The translations under genes were made by a program, and so were the position numbers. The notes beneath the pieces are model-generated. The model was not told the DNA's origin and ran no database searches. It saw only the letters and a program-made list of their open reading frames with translations. Shown in pieces: positions 25,247 to 36,083 of a stretch of DNA of 64,000 bases. Source of the DNA: Osmia lignaria lignaria (taxonomy: Eukaryota; Arthropoda; Insecta; Hymenoptera; Megachilidae); contig NC_135043.1 of assembly GCF_051020975.1 (NCBI RefSeq), positions 8,742,001 through 8,806,000 of the forward strand, in the 5' to 3' direction. The stretch's first letter is position 1. Every line of letters begins with the position of its first letter.

Positions 25247-27464
25247 CTCTCTCCACAGACTGTCAAAAAATTTCAATGGTATTAAACCGTATTAATTCAG
25301 GTGTGAAATTCGTTTGTTCACACGAAAAGTATTCGGTCCACGTGGTCGATCCGTCAAATCCACGTGGACGATCGCATCTTCGTCGCAACAAAGGTCGCGG
25401 ATTACGCTGTGGATGCCGAACGATTGGGAAAAGCGGGGAAAAGGAAAAAAGTACGCCGGCGGACGCGGCAATAAATCGGTCAGGCCAGCCACCCGACCGT
25501 GTGACTTTCTTTTTGCTCTTGTTCAATTTTTTCCCGCGGTCAGCTGCCACATCGATCGAAAAACGAACGAAACGCCTCGTTCCACTTGTCCGTCGATGCA
25601 CTGTGACGAAACACCGTCTGTTTACGTCTTCCACTTTGCTTTCACAAAGAATACGCGTTGCAAGAGCTGAATTTTTGTCACGTGAAATTTTCATTGTTCC
25701 ATTGTATTTTGGAAATCAATTAATTTTTAGATTCACCGCTGATTTTGCTAATATCATTTAATTTCTAATGAATTTCGGTAACTATTATATTTTTGGATTT
25801 ATTCAATTTTCGAAGAAACGTGGTAATAGTATTTTGCATAGAATTTTCATTCACACCGTATATAGTTGTGAATAAACCGCTATCTTGCGTTGTATTCGAT
25901 CAATGTTGTGTCGTGATTAAATATGTCTTGCTGTGACATTCCACGGCGTAACAATGGACAGAGGAGGATTTGACGGATTGAGTTAATGGATCGGAATACC
26001 GACTCAGATTGTTTGCAGATTAGTTGTCAGACCATTGTTCGAATCAATGAACCCATCTCAGCTATTGGCAAATTCTCTGTAAACTCGATGCCCCAAATTG
26101 TTACCATTTCTACAACTGTCTATTAGTTTCGTACTTGGTGCTTCTATTCTATCAAATATCTTTTCGCGTAAACCTAGATTAAGTCCAAAAGCTGAAGGAT
26201 AATAACCCGAAAATAATGATAAAAATCTGAATCTAAAAATAAATCTGCATTAAAATATGATGAAAAATTCTGATAATTAATTTCTTAATAAAAATTCCTT
26301 GGTATCTTCCGAATACCAGGCTGTTCTTTATTTACCGAGATATTTCAAAAATGAAACCGGAAAATAACGACAGTTCCTGTCTCTAACGAGGTACAAGAAA
26401 ATTTTGACAATTGACTTTGCTGAAACTGAAAACGAGAGTAGATGAGGCGGCTGGATACAGGGCGGCAGACGGACAATAACCAATCATGTGCAATTAACCT
26501 GTGACACCATGACACCTAAATACTACGAGATACCTACATAGCGGTTATGTTCCCATTATGTGGCCGTATCGACATGTGTTTCGTGCCATGCCACGCCGGC
26601 CTACGCCACGCCACGCCGTGTCATATACGGCACACGGTCGCGCATTGTCCGATACCGTTCACGGGATAGGACGCATAGACGAGCCTACATATGTACACCA
26701 GACATATTGATACACAGTACGATACACACCGATTACATAATAGGCCTATGTCGCGCGGATCGGCCCTCGGACTAGGCATCGCGCCGCTCCCGACGTCGCT
26801 CGATCTGATCCAGTTTACCCGATCGAGATAACTCGGTTTAACATGGATGATTCCCGCGTTCATTGCCGATGGAACTGGCCGAATCGAGCCTCGATGGGCT
26901 GGATCATCGAAGGAACTTCGTTGGAACATGAAGTCCTGGAACGCTCGACGGACATCTGCCTGATGTTCATCGTTTTTTATTGTCGTTTCATTGCGGTGAT
27001 ATCTAACTTTGATAGAGGTCTGCAATTTTCGAGATAGGGGAAGGTTTCGGTCGTTTCTGATGGCAAAGATGACATTTTCGAGTGAAATGATAGGTATTGA
27101 TAAATTATACTTTTCTTGCCCCTTGGAAACCTTTCTGCCGGGTTGATTATTAATTTATAACTTTTCGCTAAAAAGTCCCGCACACACGAAATTTTCTAGG
27201 ATCATTTAACACTGCTTTCATGAAACTTCCCCTGCAAATTCGAAGCCAGACAGTGGAGGGTAACGTCGAATACCTGTAGAGGGTCAAAGGTGGTACCCTT
27301 AGGTCGAGACCTTCTATCCCATAGTCTCTTGAAGCAACCTGCTGATCCTGTCTTCTCGTTTCACCCTACCTGGAACCAGTTTCGAACCCTTCGGTCACTT
27401 ATCTAAAGGGTTACTGCGATGACACCGTTCAATAGGTCTCCAAGAACCAGTTCTTCGCTGGGGG
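25247..27464. other. Alternating CpG-rich and AT-rich stretch
   Basis: The part from 25,290 to 25,690 is stop-poor on both strands (144 codons minus, 162 and 119 plus), so none of the frames is persuasive. The part from 26,380 to 27,040 is CpG-rich with a short CCACG-rich cluster near 26,586-26,620. The rest is AT-rich. No gene is supported. Confidence 0.4.
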
Positions 27465-27487
27465 TCTTCGAAAATCATCTTCGAAGA
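27465..27487. other. Small perfect hairpin
   Basis: TCTTCGAA and TTCGAAGA form an 8-bp perfect stem around a 7-base loop. It is too short for a miRNA precursor and has no run of T after it. Confidence 0.35.
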
Positions 27488-29381
27488 GTGATCTGTTTAT
27501 ACGTTCTTCCAATGAACCCGATCCTTGACCATCGGAGGTATAGCTTTATTCATTAGGATGATATTCTCACGAAAGGGTAACAGACAGCTCGGAGGTCATT
27601 GTCTGAAGGCTCATGCGATCGAGGGTGATTCTTGAACTTCGAAGGGTCATAAGAAGCAGGATGGAAGTTTCTTCCTGATAAACTGCTAAAGGAAGAGACG
27701 AACCCTTGCACGCGGAACTGTGAGATTGGTGATTCGTTCACGAAGACTGGTACCGAATTAATCGTCGCTTTATGCAGCTATTAGCAACCGAAACGTCTGC
27801 AAAGATTCAAATAGAAATGGAATAAAGGTGTTTCGTGAGAATTTTCATGGTGTACCCCTTGAGCCTTAAATTTGAAGACATTCGACTTCGAAGCCGATGA
27901 TTAAAAAATACAATTCATTACATAAATCATATCTTTTAACAAATTATTATCTACAAACATCGTGGATTGCGTCCTCTCTTTGAAGTGTTTTAAATGAACG
28001 ACCATGGCATGGGTAAAAGGAAACTTTTGTTTAATTATTTTCGCAACAAGCTGGCAAGCATAGTTCTATTATTAATTAATAATACTTATGGGCCGCGTTC
28101 ACGTTGGGCGTGGCGAATGGTACGTACAATGCCGTGGAAAATTTGTTAATTACTATTCACCCAAGTATTTCCCGCAAAACTCATTCCAGCCATTTTCAAA
28201 CGCGACCTGGAAGGACTGACGCGAGGGGAAACTTTGTGCAAGTTAAAAGCACAGCAGGCTGAACCGCAAATAGTTCGAGGCACAAGCGCGAAAAGTTTCT
28301 CACAGACGTATCATGAGACGTTCTGCAACGGAGCTTGATAACGTCGTTGCTTGTTTGAACATGAAACGGCGCTGGCATGTTTCCTCAAGAACTTTTAGTA
28401 ACCAGCATTGCCTGCAAGTAGCGGAAAAAAGAACAAGCCGCGAGTTATTTTGATAACGATAAAATGAATTATTATGCAGAGTTTGGAGAGTTGCAAATGA
28501 TTTTAAAAAGTGTTGCAAATAATTCTAAGTATTTATGATATTAGATTAGAACCAGTTTTATTATAAAACTTCATTTAAATTAGAAAAAAAAATAAATAAA
28601 AAAAGAATTAAATGTTACGTATCATTTTATAAATAACAAAGCAGGATTATAAATCTGATTTCGTCCTAATTTATAAAGAATTGATTTTGTAATACTAATT
28701 GCAAATATACATGGCGTTAAAAGAATAATTTCTTACGAGAAATTTTCTCCTTAAGGGGTTGAAAATTACCTTAAGTGGATAAAGAAATATTAGCTTAAAC
28801 TGCAATTAGAAGTAACTGCTGCAGGTATGGAGTAACTAAAGCGTATTATATTACGACTTACGTCCATTTCTATTTAATCTCTCCACAGCTGCACTTTTTC
28901 CGTGTCAGAGTCTTAATTACACCCCCTACTCCGTGTAATATTTCTTTCAGATGCTTAAGCTATTATAAAGTTACTTATATTCCTTTAAAGTGGACTGCAA
29001 TTTTCCTGATATTGAATTATTGAATCATCAAAAAATTAAAATATTTAAAGATAAGCTCTGGCATTTTATAATTTAAAATAATATTTGTAAGTAGGGGAGC
29101 AAAGAAGATATAAAGGTCAACTTTTCTTTAAAATATTCTACTTAAAAAATTATTAAAACATGATATTAAAAAGATCAATAAATCCTCAGATATTTTCTAC
29201 AAAAATTTAAAGTAACTTATGGAATTATTGATTCTTTTGCATTGTACCCTATTAATGATACAATGATTTTGAATTTAAAAAAGAATAAATGCCAACATCC
29301 TTTCTACAAAACTCCATGAATTATTCTTATCTTTCATAATATTTCAATTTTTAAACAAGAAATATTAGAAAAATCTTTCAG
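27488..29381. other. Mostly AT-rich non-coding stretch
   Basis: No coding region is supported. The part from 28,540 to 29,340 is strongly AT-rich. A CTTTCAG acceptor-like site at its right edge (ending 29381) precedes the exon candidate. Confidence 0.45.
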
Positions 29382-29672
29382 GTACCACCGGTTCCTCCAC
29401 CAAGCGGAGGACTCGGGAACCTCTGCAGCCGTCTGCAAAATCGTGCAGACATCCTGCAAGCAAAATGGGGGTCCATGGAGGGGGATCGAGCTGAGCTTCG
29501 CTGGGGGTCCAACAATGGACGGTTGCTCCACCATAAAAGATTACGAACGAGCCACCACCTCTTGTCTCCCTTTCCAGCTCGATCTAATTCCGGTTCCCCG
29601 ATAGCTCTATGCAAATCGTTTGGAAACCGAGCTCGAGATCTAGCCGCGATGTCCACTGGTCGATCAGTTTAA
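29382..29672 (+). CDS. Candidate terminal coding exon, function unknown
   Basis: AT-rich intron-like sequence ends in an acceptor-like TCTTTCAG at 29374-29381, and GC-richer sequence then stays open for 96 codons to a TAA at 29670-29672. The translation starts VPPVPPPSGGLGNLCSRLQN and continues with a mixed, Arg/Ser-rich composition. I recognise no domain. No good donor site interrupts the frame, so it would be a last exon. Against this, the minus strand is also open over much of the same interval, and no polyadenylation signal lies shortly downstream. It may be an accidental open frame in stop-poor DNA. Confidence 0.2.
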   Translation, partial: VPPVPPPSGGLGNLCSRLQNRADILQAKWGSMEGDRAELRWGSNNGRLLHHKRLRTSHHLLSPFPARSNSGSPIALCKSFGNRARDLAAMSTGRSV

Positions 29673-29689
29673 GATCGCTGCTCATTCGT

Positions 29690-30260
29690 GTCACTTCGTC
29701 GAAAAACGTTCGCGTTGATTAGGATGAAGGTGTCGGGAAATGGCGGGAAAAATCGGAGTGTGCGTGGGCGCAGAATCGATGAAGAGAGGAAAATGGCGAC
29801 GCCCGAAAGGAGATAGGGAAAACACGGGGTAGGGATGAAGGAGCAAGCCGAAGGGAGCAGAGGTTGGGACGAAGACTCGGATAAAAAGTGAGTATCGGAG
29901 GTGAAAAAAAAAAAAGGAAAGGAAGGAGGGAAAAAATTGAAGCCGCCGGTTCGAATCGAACGGACTTTCTAGGTCAAGGATGCTGAGAGTGAAAATCAAA
30001 GAGCGACCCGTTCGTTCTGATCCTAGACGACCGCGTTTTCTTCTCTCTTTTTTTCCCTCCCTCCCGGTCCTTTGTCCGGTAAATGAAATACCGTTGTATG
30101 AATTCCTCGTGTGGGATATCCTCGGCCGGCTATCGTGTTGTGATATCGTTAAATTTATCGATAGAGGTGGAGGGTAACTTTGATTGCGGCTGGTGTTCGT
30201 TTAAAGCGACTGACCGTTTCGCGAAGCGCCGTTCCTTTTATCTCACGTACAGAGATAAAA
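29690..30260. promoter_or_regulatory. Promoter-like purine-to-pyrimidine island with E2F-type site
   Basis: A purine-rich block (29,690-29,940) switches to a pyrimidine-rich block (30,030-30,070). GGCGGGAAAAA at 29742-29752 matches the E2F consensus (TTTSSCGC) on the minus strand. A 12-13 base A-run lies near 29905. Short frames here are low complexity. This resembles other skewed islands in the window. Confidence 0.25.
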
Positions 30261-31449
30261 AGTAATTTGCTGTACGTTTGTTTAGATTAATCCAATTTCT
30301 ACTCGACGATGATACTATGAATGTTCGGAGACTTGTTCGATTTGAAAATTTATCGCATTTTAGTGCTTTGGTTCTTACGTTAGTTTTAAAAGAAATTAAG
30401 CAATTTCGTTTTATTGATTCTCGACGTAATTAATGGATGCAGTTGGTTTTATCATTCGATCTACTTGATAATAATCATTGCTGATTTTGATCATTTCACA
30501 AACGCCAGATTAAATAGCAAAGTGAGAAAAGAAGCGAAAAGTAAAATCGAAACGTTACACAACCATGACTGGTTTGGCTTAGTTGCTTATCTTGTTCGAA
30601 GAGGTCACCCCATTCTTCTTTTACATCGTCAGTATTCAAAGATAGCCGAAAGCAAAGCTACAACCCTGTAGAATCACATTTTCAATTTAAATTTCTGGAT
30701 TTGCTTTCAATGTTAGAAGAACCTTAGAAGAATTCAAGAAGAGCCTAATAGTTAGGTTCTGTGTCACGTTAGATTAGGTGCCTGTCTTCAGAGATAAAAA
30801 AATATGCTTCACTTTAACTAAGTTTCGAGCAGTTAGCAGATTACTCTTCTTTTTCCTTAACGAAAGGCTGCAATTCCGTGCTCGAGTTTCCTTGGTGCGG
30901 CCGGATATCAGTCCGCCTTGTGTCCCGACGTGAGATTCATTAACTTACACGGGGCGAGGCAGCCCGTTCAGCCCGCTCGAACTCCACGGAAAAGTGTAAT
31001 CGACAAAGTTTATCGAATGGCAGGAGGGTACGAAAAGGGTCGTGGACGAGGGACGTGTACGTGCCAGCGATTTTCCCTCGTTTCTCTGGAGAGTAGCTAC
31101 GCCGCTCGTGGTTGGCTACTGCTGCTCGTTTCCACGACAGCTCGTAAAATAGGAACGGTACGCCCACGAGACTAGGCGAGAACCATAGACTCCGAAAGCT
31201 CGGTTAATTAGACGACGAATCGATACTTTCCAGGCCCGTGGTATTTATTAAAAGGCGACGACGCAAAGTGTCCCCCTTTTTCTCTGATGTTAAACACCCT
31301 CGATCGAGACTCTCAAAGAATCTCCTTTTGACGATTAAGTTATCATTGCAATTATGGATTTGTTGGGATTTGTTATTTTGGAATTTTATATTAAAAAGAA
31401 AAAAAGAAGAAATAATAATAAAGAAGGTCTAGCGAGAATCACTAACAAT
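30261..31449. other. Non-coding stretch
   Basis: The sequence is AT-rich to about 30,870, followed by a small CpG patch (30,880-31,240) with overlapping frames on both strands. No gene is supported. Confidence 0.4.
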
Positions 31450-31595
31450 AAGTTGAAAAAATTACTATTCCTTTAAAAATTATTTGTTTAATATATAAAA
31501 ATCTTTCTTTCAAAAATGATATAGATATTAATTAATACCCTCGATACGTTTTGTAAGTTTGGGTCACAATTGTACCAGTTCTCCCAATTCAATTA
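31450..31595 (-). mobile_element. Degenerate copy of the TTAA-flanked MITE family
   Basis: Read on the minus strand from the TTAA near 31592, it follows the left arm (GTGACCCAAACTTACAAAAC) and then interior sequence shared with the copy at 34749-34935, including TATCATTTTT.AA.GAAA and the AGGAATAGT region. The right end is lost or diverged. Confidence 0.5.
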
Positions 31596-34500
31596 AGATC
31601 GCCTCAGGGTATACCAAGGTCACAATTTTTAATAACTTCGATTAAGTCTCATGGTATTTGTCAGCGTGCGTCAATTAAGCACCGTCCACCTATCTTATTT
31701 ATACTTTTCCTGAGATTGTTTCGCGAGCTTCCCACGAGAATCCTCTTGGAGATAATGCGTCAGCTCGTAAAACCGATGCAGCACACCCGCGAGAGCTCGC
31801 CTCGAGTTAATTAGTTATCGAATGAATACTCGTAGGAGTCGGCAGAACAGCAAGTTGCTTCACGAAAATGCTCTTTTCAATCCTCTTTGTATCCGTTGCC
31901 TTTCCATCCTCGCCCTCTCATCGCTCGACGCTCAGAAACGAGATCGGCCTCTTCTTCACGGGATTTTAATTACCGGCGTATCCTTACTCTTAATTAATTA
32001 TCGCCCCGTTGCGATGCCTCTAAATAATTTTAATTAAAGTCGTCGAACGGGCCCGTACCCCGGACCGATTACGAAATTTAATTACCCGCTACGTGTAAAG
32101 TGGTTCGATAGCCTCGCAACCCACCCCCTCGTGGGGCTTCTTATTAACGCAACGTCGGAACTTTTGAAGGTGTTTTCAATCTCGAATTCGACACCTTGTC
32201 GAAATTTCTTTCCATGGGGTGGTATGAGAGGAACATTTTTCTAAGCTCTCATTTAGAAGGTAGATGGAAAAGTGACAATATAACGAGAATATATCTTTTT
32301 CACTTTCCAGAGAAAGTTCATCCCTTAATAAAATTTTTAAGTGAAACATTAAATCGTTCGATAATTTCCTGTCGCAACACCTCGAACAGCAGTAGATCCT
32401 TATTAACCAGTAACCTTCATACTCGACTACTAACTTCCTTCATTTCTCATTGCAAATTGCGGCCGCGCTCTTCCCAGTTAGCACGCATATTTTGTTAATT
32501 CAACTAAAAACCCCTGATCTCATTAACCCGTCCCATGTTAACTCGTTCCACGTCGTGGTTACCTTCAGAACAGTTCCAAGCTTATTCTTTTTTCCTTTGC
32601 CTCCACCTCCCACCCGAGTGTATCCCTGTCTCTGTCCTTTTAATACCGAGTACCAATTAGGACAACGGCGGAGTAAGTTCTGGTGTCCCTCTTGAGCCGT
32701 CATAAAGCTGGATAGTTGGCAGCGGTGGTAGGGGGGGTTGGCCCCTTTTCTCTCGCCGAGACTCCAGATGGGGGTTTCTCTCGGGAGGGTGGCGGTGGCG
32801 TTGGTCGGGCCAAAATGGTGGTTCCGTGGTGAAGTGACCTCCGTGCACGGTACTTCGTAATGGCGAAGTTTACTTTGGCCATTTGTATCGAGGCGAAAGA
32901 GAAAGAGAGAGGCTGGTCGGATGGGGGGGGGGGGAAGAAAGACGGGAAAAGGGTTCAGAGAAAGCACGGGATGAGATAAAGAGAGAAAATGAAAGGCGAG
33001 GGAGAAGCGAAAGCAACGAATCCTCGGTCTCCGAAAAGGAGCGAAGGGGTTGAAGCCAGGCTGGCCATAATAATTCACGATATAAAGCTAAAGTACCTTG
33101 GCCGTAGGAAAGTTTCGGGGTGGTGCACGGGGCGTAGGACGTCGATAAATTAGCTTACACTTTTTACATAATGCGACGACGAGGACCGAGGAGAAGGCAA
33201 ACCCACCCTACGAACGGCCGGAGGAGCTGGTGGTTGGAGCACACGACGAGGGGGCTGCTGACCATCGTTCCCGCGTACGTGCAGAGGTGTACCTAACTAC
33301 CTCAAACTCGTCTGCCTCCTCGGGTCAAATTAATTCCGGTATTAAAATTTGGCTTGCAAATATTCCCGACCCGCGGCTACACGCGTGTGCCGGGACACAC
33401 GCACGGTCCAACCGGACTGGCGTGTGCACTCTTCGACAGCCCTGTGCATTCATCTACGCTCCGCTCCGCTTTTCTCCGCTCACGCACACGCGTTACCTTT
33501 GCACGCGTGTATTCGTGTACGCAAGTAATTTACATCTGTTATTACGGAACATCCCTCTCGCCCTGCCTGCTAGCCCGCTCGACCGCGTTCCAATGTTTCG
33601 ACTGTCCTGCAAAAAGTGGAGGAAAACGACCCCCGGCCCTTCGAAAATTTCATTCCGCTAAGAGAGAGCACTGCTTCTTTCTCACACTTTTCACCTCTTT
33701 TCGCGAGTCATCTACTTTGGGTGATGTTTGGAACGCTGGGGGGATTTTAGCTGCGGTGCTGTTAATTCAGTCCCCTTTTCTTTCTTAGGAATTTTAGAAT
33801 TTTTTTTTATTTTAGTTCATTTGGGAAATTATTCTAATAAAAGAGAAAGTTCAATAATTTTTCCTATGGCTTTTTTGGATAATGGAAGAATTAAAAATAG
33901 AAGCTTGATTTTTTCAAATTTCGAGTTTTAATATTTTGGTAGAAAGAGAAGAGTGAATGGAAATGACATGATTCAGATTGTTGACCTAGATCAATGGAAA
34001 CAAAGCAGGAAGATGGTTGAGAATGACAATACCTGGGGTCAGTAACATTTAGCCCACGACAGGGGTGGAACAAAAGACCTGTAAGGTGGAAACGGTTAAG
34101 CAAGGAAATAAAGGAATCCAGCTTTAGCGAATATATATTTCTGGATCAATATAGGGGTGTTTTAGCCCCCAATTGGAATTATTATTAGAACTGTAGGTTA
34201 TATCCGATCGAATAAGAAAAGCTTTTGAAATCTTTGATATCCTTTACTGTCAATATTTTAATTTCTTTTCTTCCTATTTCATTCTTTTTCCCAATGAATT
34301 TTTGTCAAGATCACCATATTAAAAGAGCGACATTTTCGAATTCACTGAACGTCCTCGGCCAGTTTCGCCGGGTAATTTTTACACAGTTTCCGCTTCTCTT
34401 GCTCCTCGTTCTTATCGTCCTCACTTAATACTTGTTTGACGTTAGGACAGTTTTCCAATGCGAACCTCTTCTCGAGCAAGTCGTCGTCGCTCGGTACGTG

Positions 34501-34748
34501 ACAGCGTTATGTTTCGAGGGACTACGAGAAATTCTCAGATCCATTATGTTTCCAAGTCCTTTGACTCTTTGTTGGTAATAAGCGCGTCAGTCCCCGGTCT
34601 CTGGCGTTCTCCTTTCAACGGAAATTTCTTTCAGAGGCCACTTAGTGCATGAAACGATTACAGAGTCAAGTTATTTTTATGATTGAATTCCCGTCGCGTT
34701 ATCGTTCCTTTTATATCAAGAATTTCCGGCTACCCATTTGAAATTCTT
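31596..34748. other. CpG-rich island with strand-asymmetric tracts
   Basis: GC-rich from about 32,040 to 33,780. A G12 run lies at 32923-32934 within a purine-rich block (32,880-33,030), and a pyrimidine-rich block precedes it at 32,580-32,640. The 192-codon minus frame 32500-33078 and its neighbours overlap frames on both strands and are compositionally skewed, so I do not call a gene. A small hairpin (GCGTGTG/CACACGC) is at 33383-33402. The sequence is AT-rich from 33,790 to 34,300. Confidence 0.4.
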
Positions 34749-34935
34749 TTAACCCACAAACAGCGGAGACTGGGTCAATATAGACTCCAACTTACAAAAC
34801 ATGTATAAATACGTTAATCTAAAGTTAAATGTATCATTTTTAAATGAAAGAGTTTCATACATTAAAAGAATAGTTATTAAAGGATGATTAAATTAAAATT
34901 AGGGCTTTCTTTATGGTCCGCCGTTCAAGGGTTAA
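34749..34935 (+). mobile_element. Complete copy of the TTAA-flanked MITE family
   Basis: TTAA is present at both ends (34749-34752 and 34932-34935). The left end begins CCCACAAACAGCGGAGACTG, and the right end read inward begins CCCTTGAACGGCGGACCATA. The two ends share an imperfect TIR (CCC...AAC.GCGGA). At 187 bp it is non-coding. Its interior aligns with the copies at 12990-13209, 31450-31595 and 57054-57178. It is the best reference copy in plus orientation. Confidence 0.75.
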
Positions 34936-35840
34936 ATAGGAAAGATTTCAAGTTAATCGATTATCCATTAAAAAGTGGAAAACTGTAAAAATGAAAAAGA
35001 TATGTGAAAATTTTCTGGATTAACGAAAGGAAGAATGATATTGAGCGTAAAAACGAGACGCTGTAAATCTCTTTTTCGCTGAGCTTTAATCGTAAGACAA
35101 ATCTCTCGCGGCTGCGACAAACGTAAAGGGTCGTTTGTAAACGTCGACTTTACGGAAGCAGAACGCGCGGAAGGATCCTCGAAAACGCGCGAACGAATTT
35201 CCTCTTGGGCCATTTTTAACGAACTTTTTCCGAAACTTCAATCTATATAACTCATTCCCGCGCAGACGGCACATTCATTTTTCCACGGTAGTTGAGCTTT
35301 TACATCGTCTGCGTCTCTCCACCGCCCACTGGCCACCCTGCATAAGTAATTTTCCACCCTGCATAGGTAATTTTCATGACGACCTCGTAGCTGTCGGCGT
35401 TGTTCAAGCTAATGTCTAGCATCTGAATAAACGTGTTTATCCCCGTTGGAATTGCAGGAAATACACGGTTACAGAGCGTCCCGGCCAGAAACGCTGCTGC
35501 TCGGTTTTAACAATCGATAAAAGGCGCTATTCGCCCGACGTTTCGTATTATGTTCATCTGTAAAATTAACTAACAACCGTAATACATTCTTACAATTACG
35601 ATTTGTAATCGAATTTTTCGATATCAGAACAGTTCTAATCATTGAAATTGAGAAAAAAGGGTGTTAATTATTATTTTATTAAATAATTATATTCAAGTCC
35701 TAAGATCTTCATAAATGGAATTTTTGATTATGAAATTATTACATATTGGATTTTATATTTCGAACCAATTTCACCTGAATGATGACAATTGAATGATTGT
35801 CAATTGAAAAATTTTCAGACTTTCGTCTGAAATTGAGGAA
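34936..35840. other. Non-coding stretch
   Basis: CpG-richer from 35,040 to 35,560. A CTATATAA word at 35244 followed by ACATTCATT near 35270 is a weak TATA/initiator pair. No coding region is supported. Confidence 0.35.
35333..35374 (+). repeat. Tandem duplication of a 21-bp unit
   Basis: Units at 35333-35353 and 35354-35374 begin CCACCCTGCATA and end GTAATTTT. They differ at a single position (A/G), so the duplication is young. Confidence 0.85.
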
Positions 35841-36032
35841 AGTCCATCAAGACGAGGCAGTAAATCTGTACTTACAAATTAACATGCTCGAAGCAGACCC
35901 GACTAAGAGTATACAGACCTCGACCGAACCATTTGGTGAACTGGAAACAACTGAGCTACCGACTCTGCGTCGATCGCATGAATTTATAAACATATACTGA
36001 CTCGTCTCGTTGGACGGATTATAGTCGAATAA
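35841..36032 (+). repeat. Dispersed repeat, copy 2, with open frame
   Basis: Aligns with 20088-20256 (see copy 1). A frame open from an acceptor-like ATTTTCAG (ending 35818) runs about 60 codons to TGA at 35998-36000 and reads FRLKLRKVHQDEAVNLYLQI in its first part. The last dozen or so codons and the stop align in frame with copy 1, where the upstream part carries stops. The first ATG in frame is at 35884. I recognise no protein family. It may be a decayed exon duplicate or a fragment of a mobile element whose frame survives by chance in this copy. Confidence 0.5.
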
Positions 36033-36066
36033 TTGAAAAAGGAACGATACAATTTATATCTAGTCG

Positions 36067-36083
36067 AAAAAAAAAAAAAAAAA
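36067..36083 (+). repeat. Poly(A) tract, 17 bases
   Basis: A simple A-run shortly downstream of dispersed repeat copy 2. Copy 1 is not followed by a comparable tract, so I do not read it as a retroposon tail. Confidence 0.7.

Noticed and set aside
29948..29958. GGTTCGAATCG, resembling a tRNA B box
   Set aside because: No A box at the right distance and no cloverleaf stems on either strand. Other TTCGA words failed similarly.
32500..33078. 192-codon minus-strand frame starting MNYYGQPGFN
   Set aside because: It overlaps other open frames, includes the translated G12 tract, and shows skewed composition and no family resemblance.
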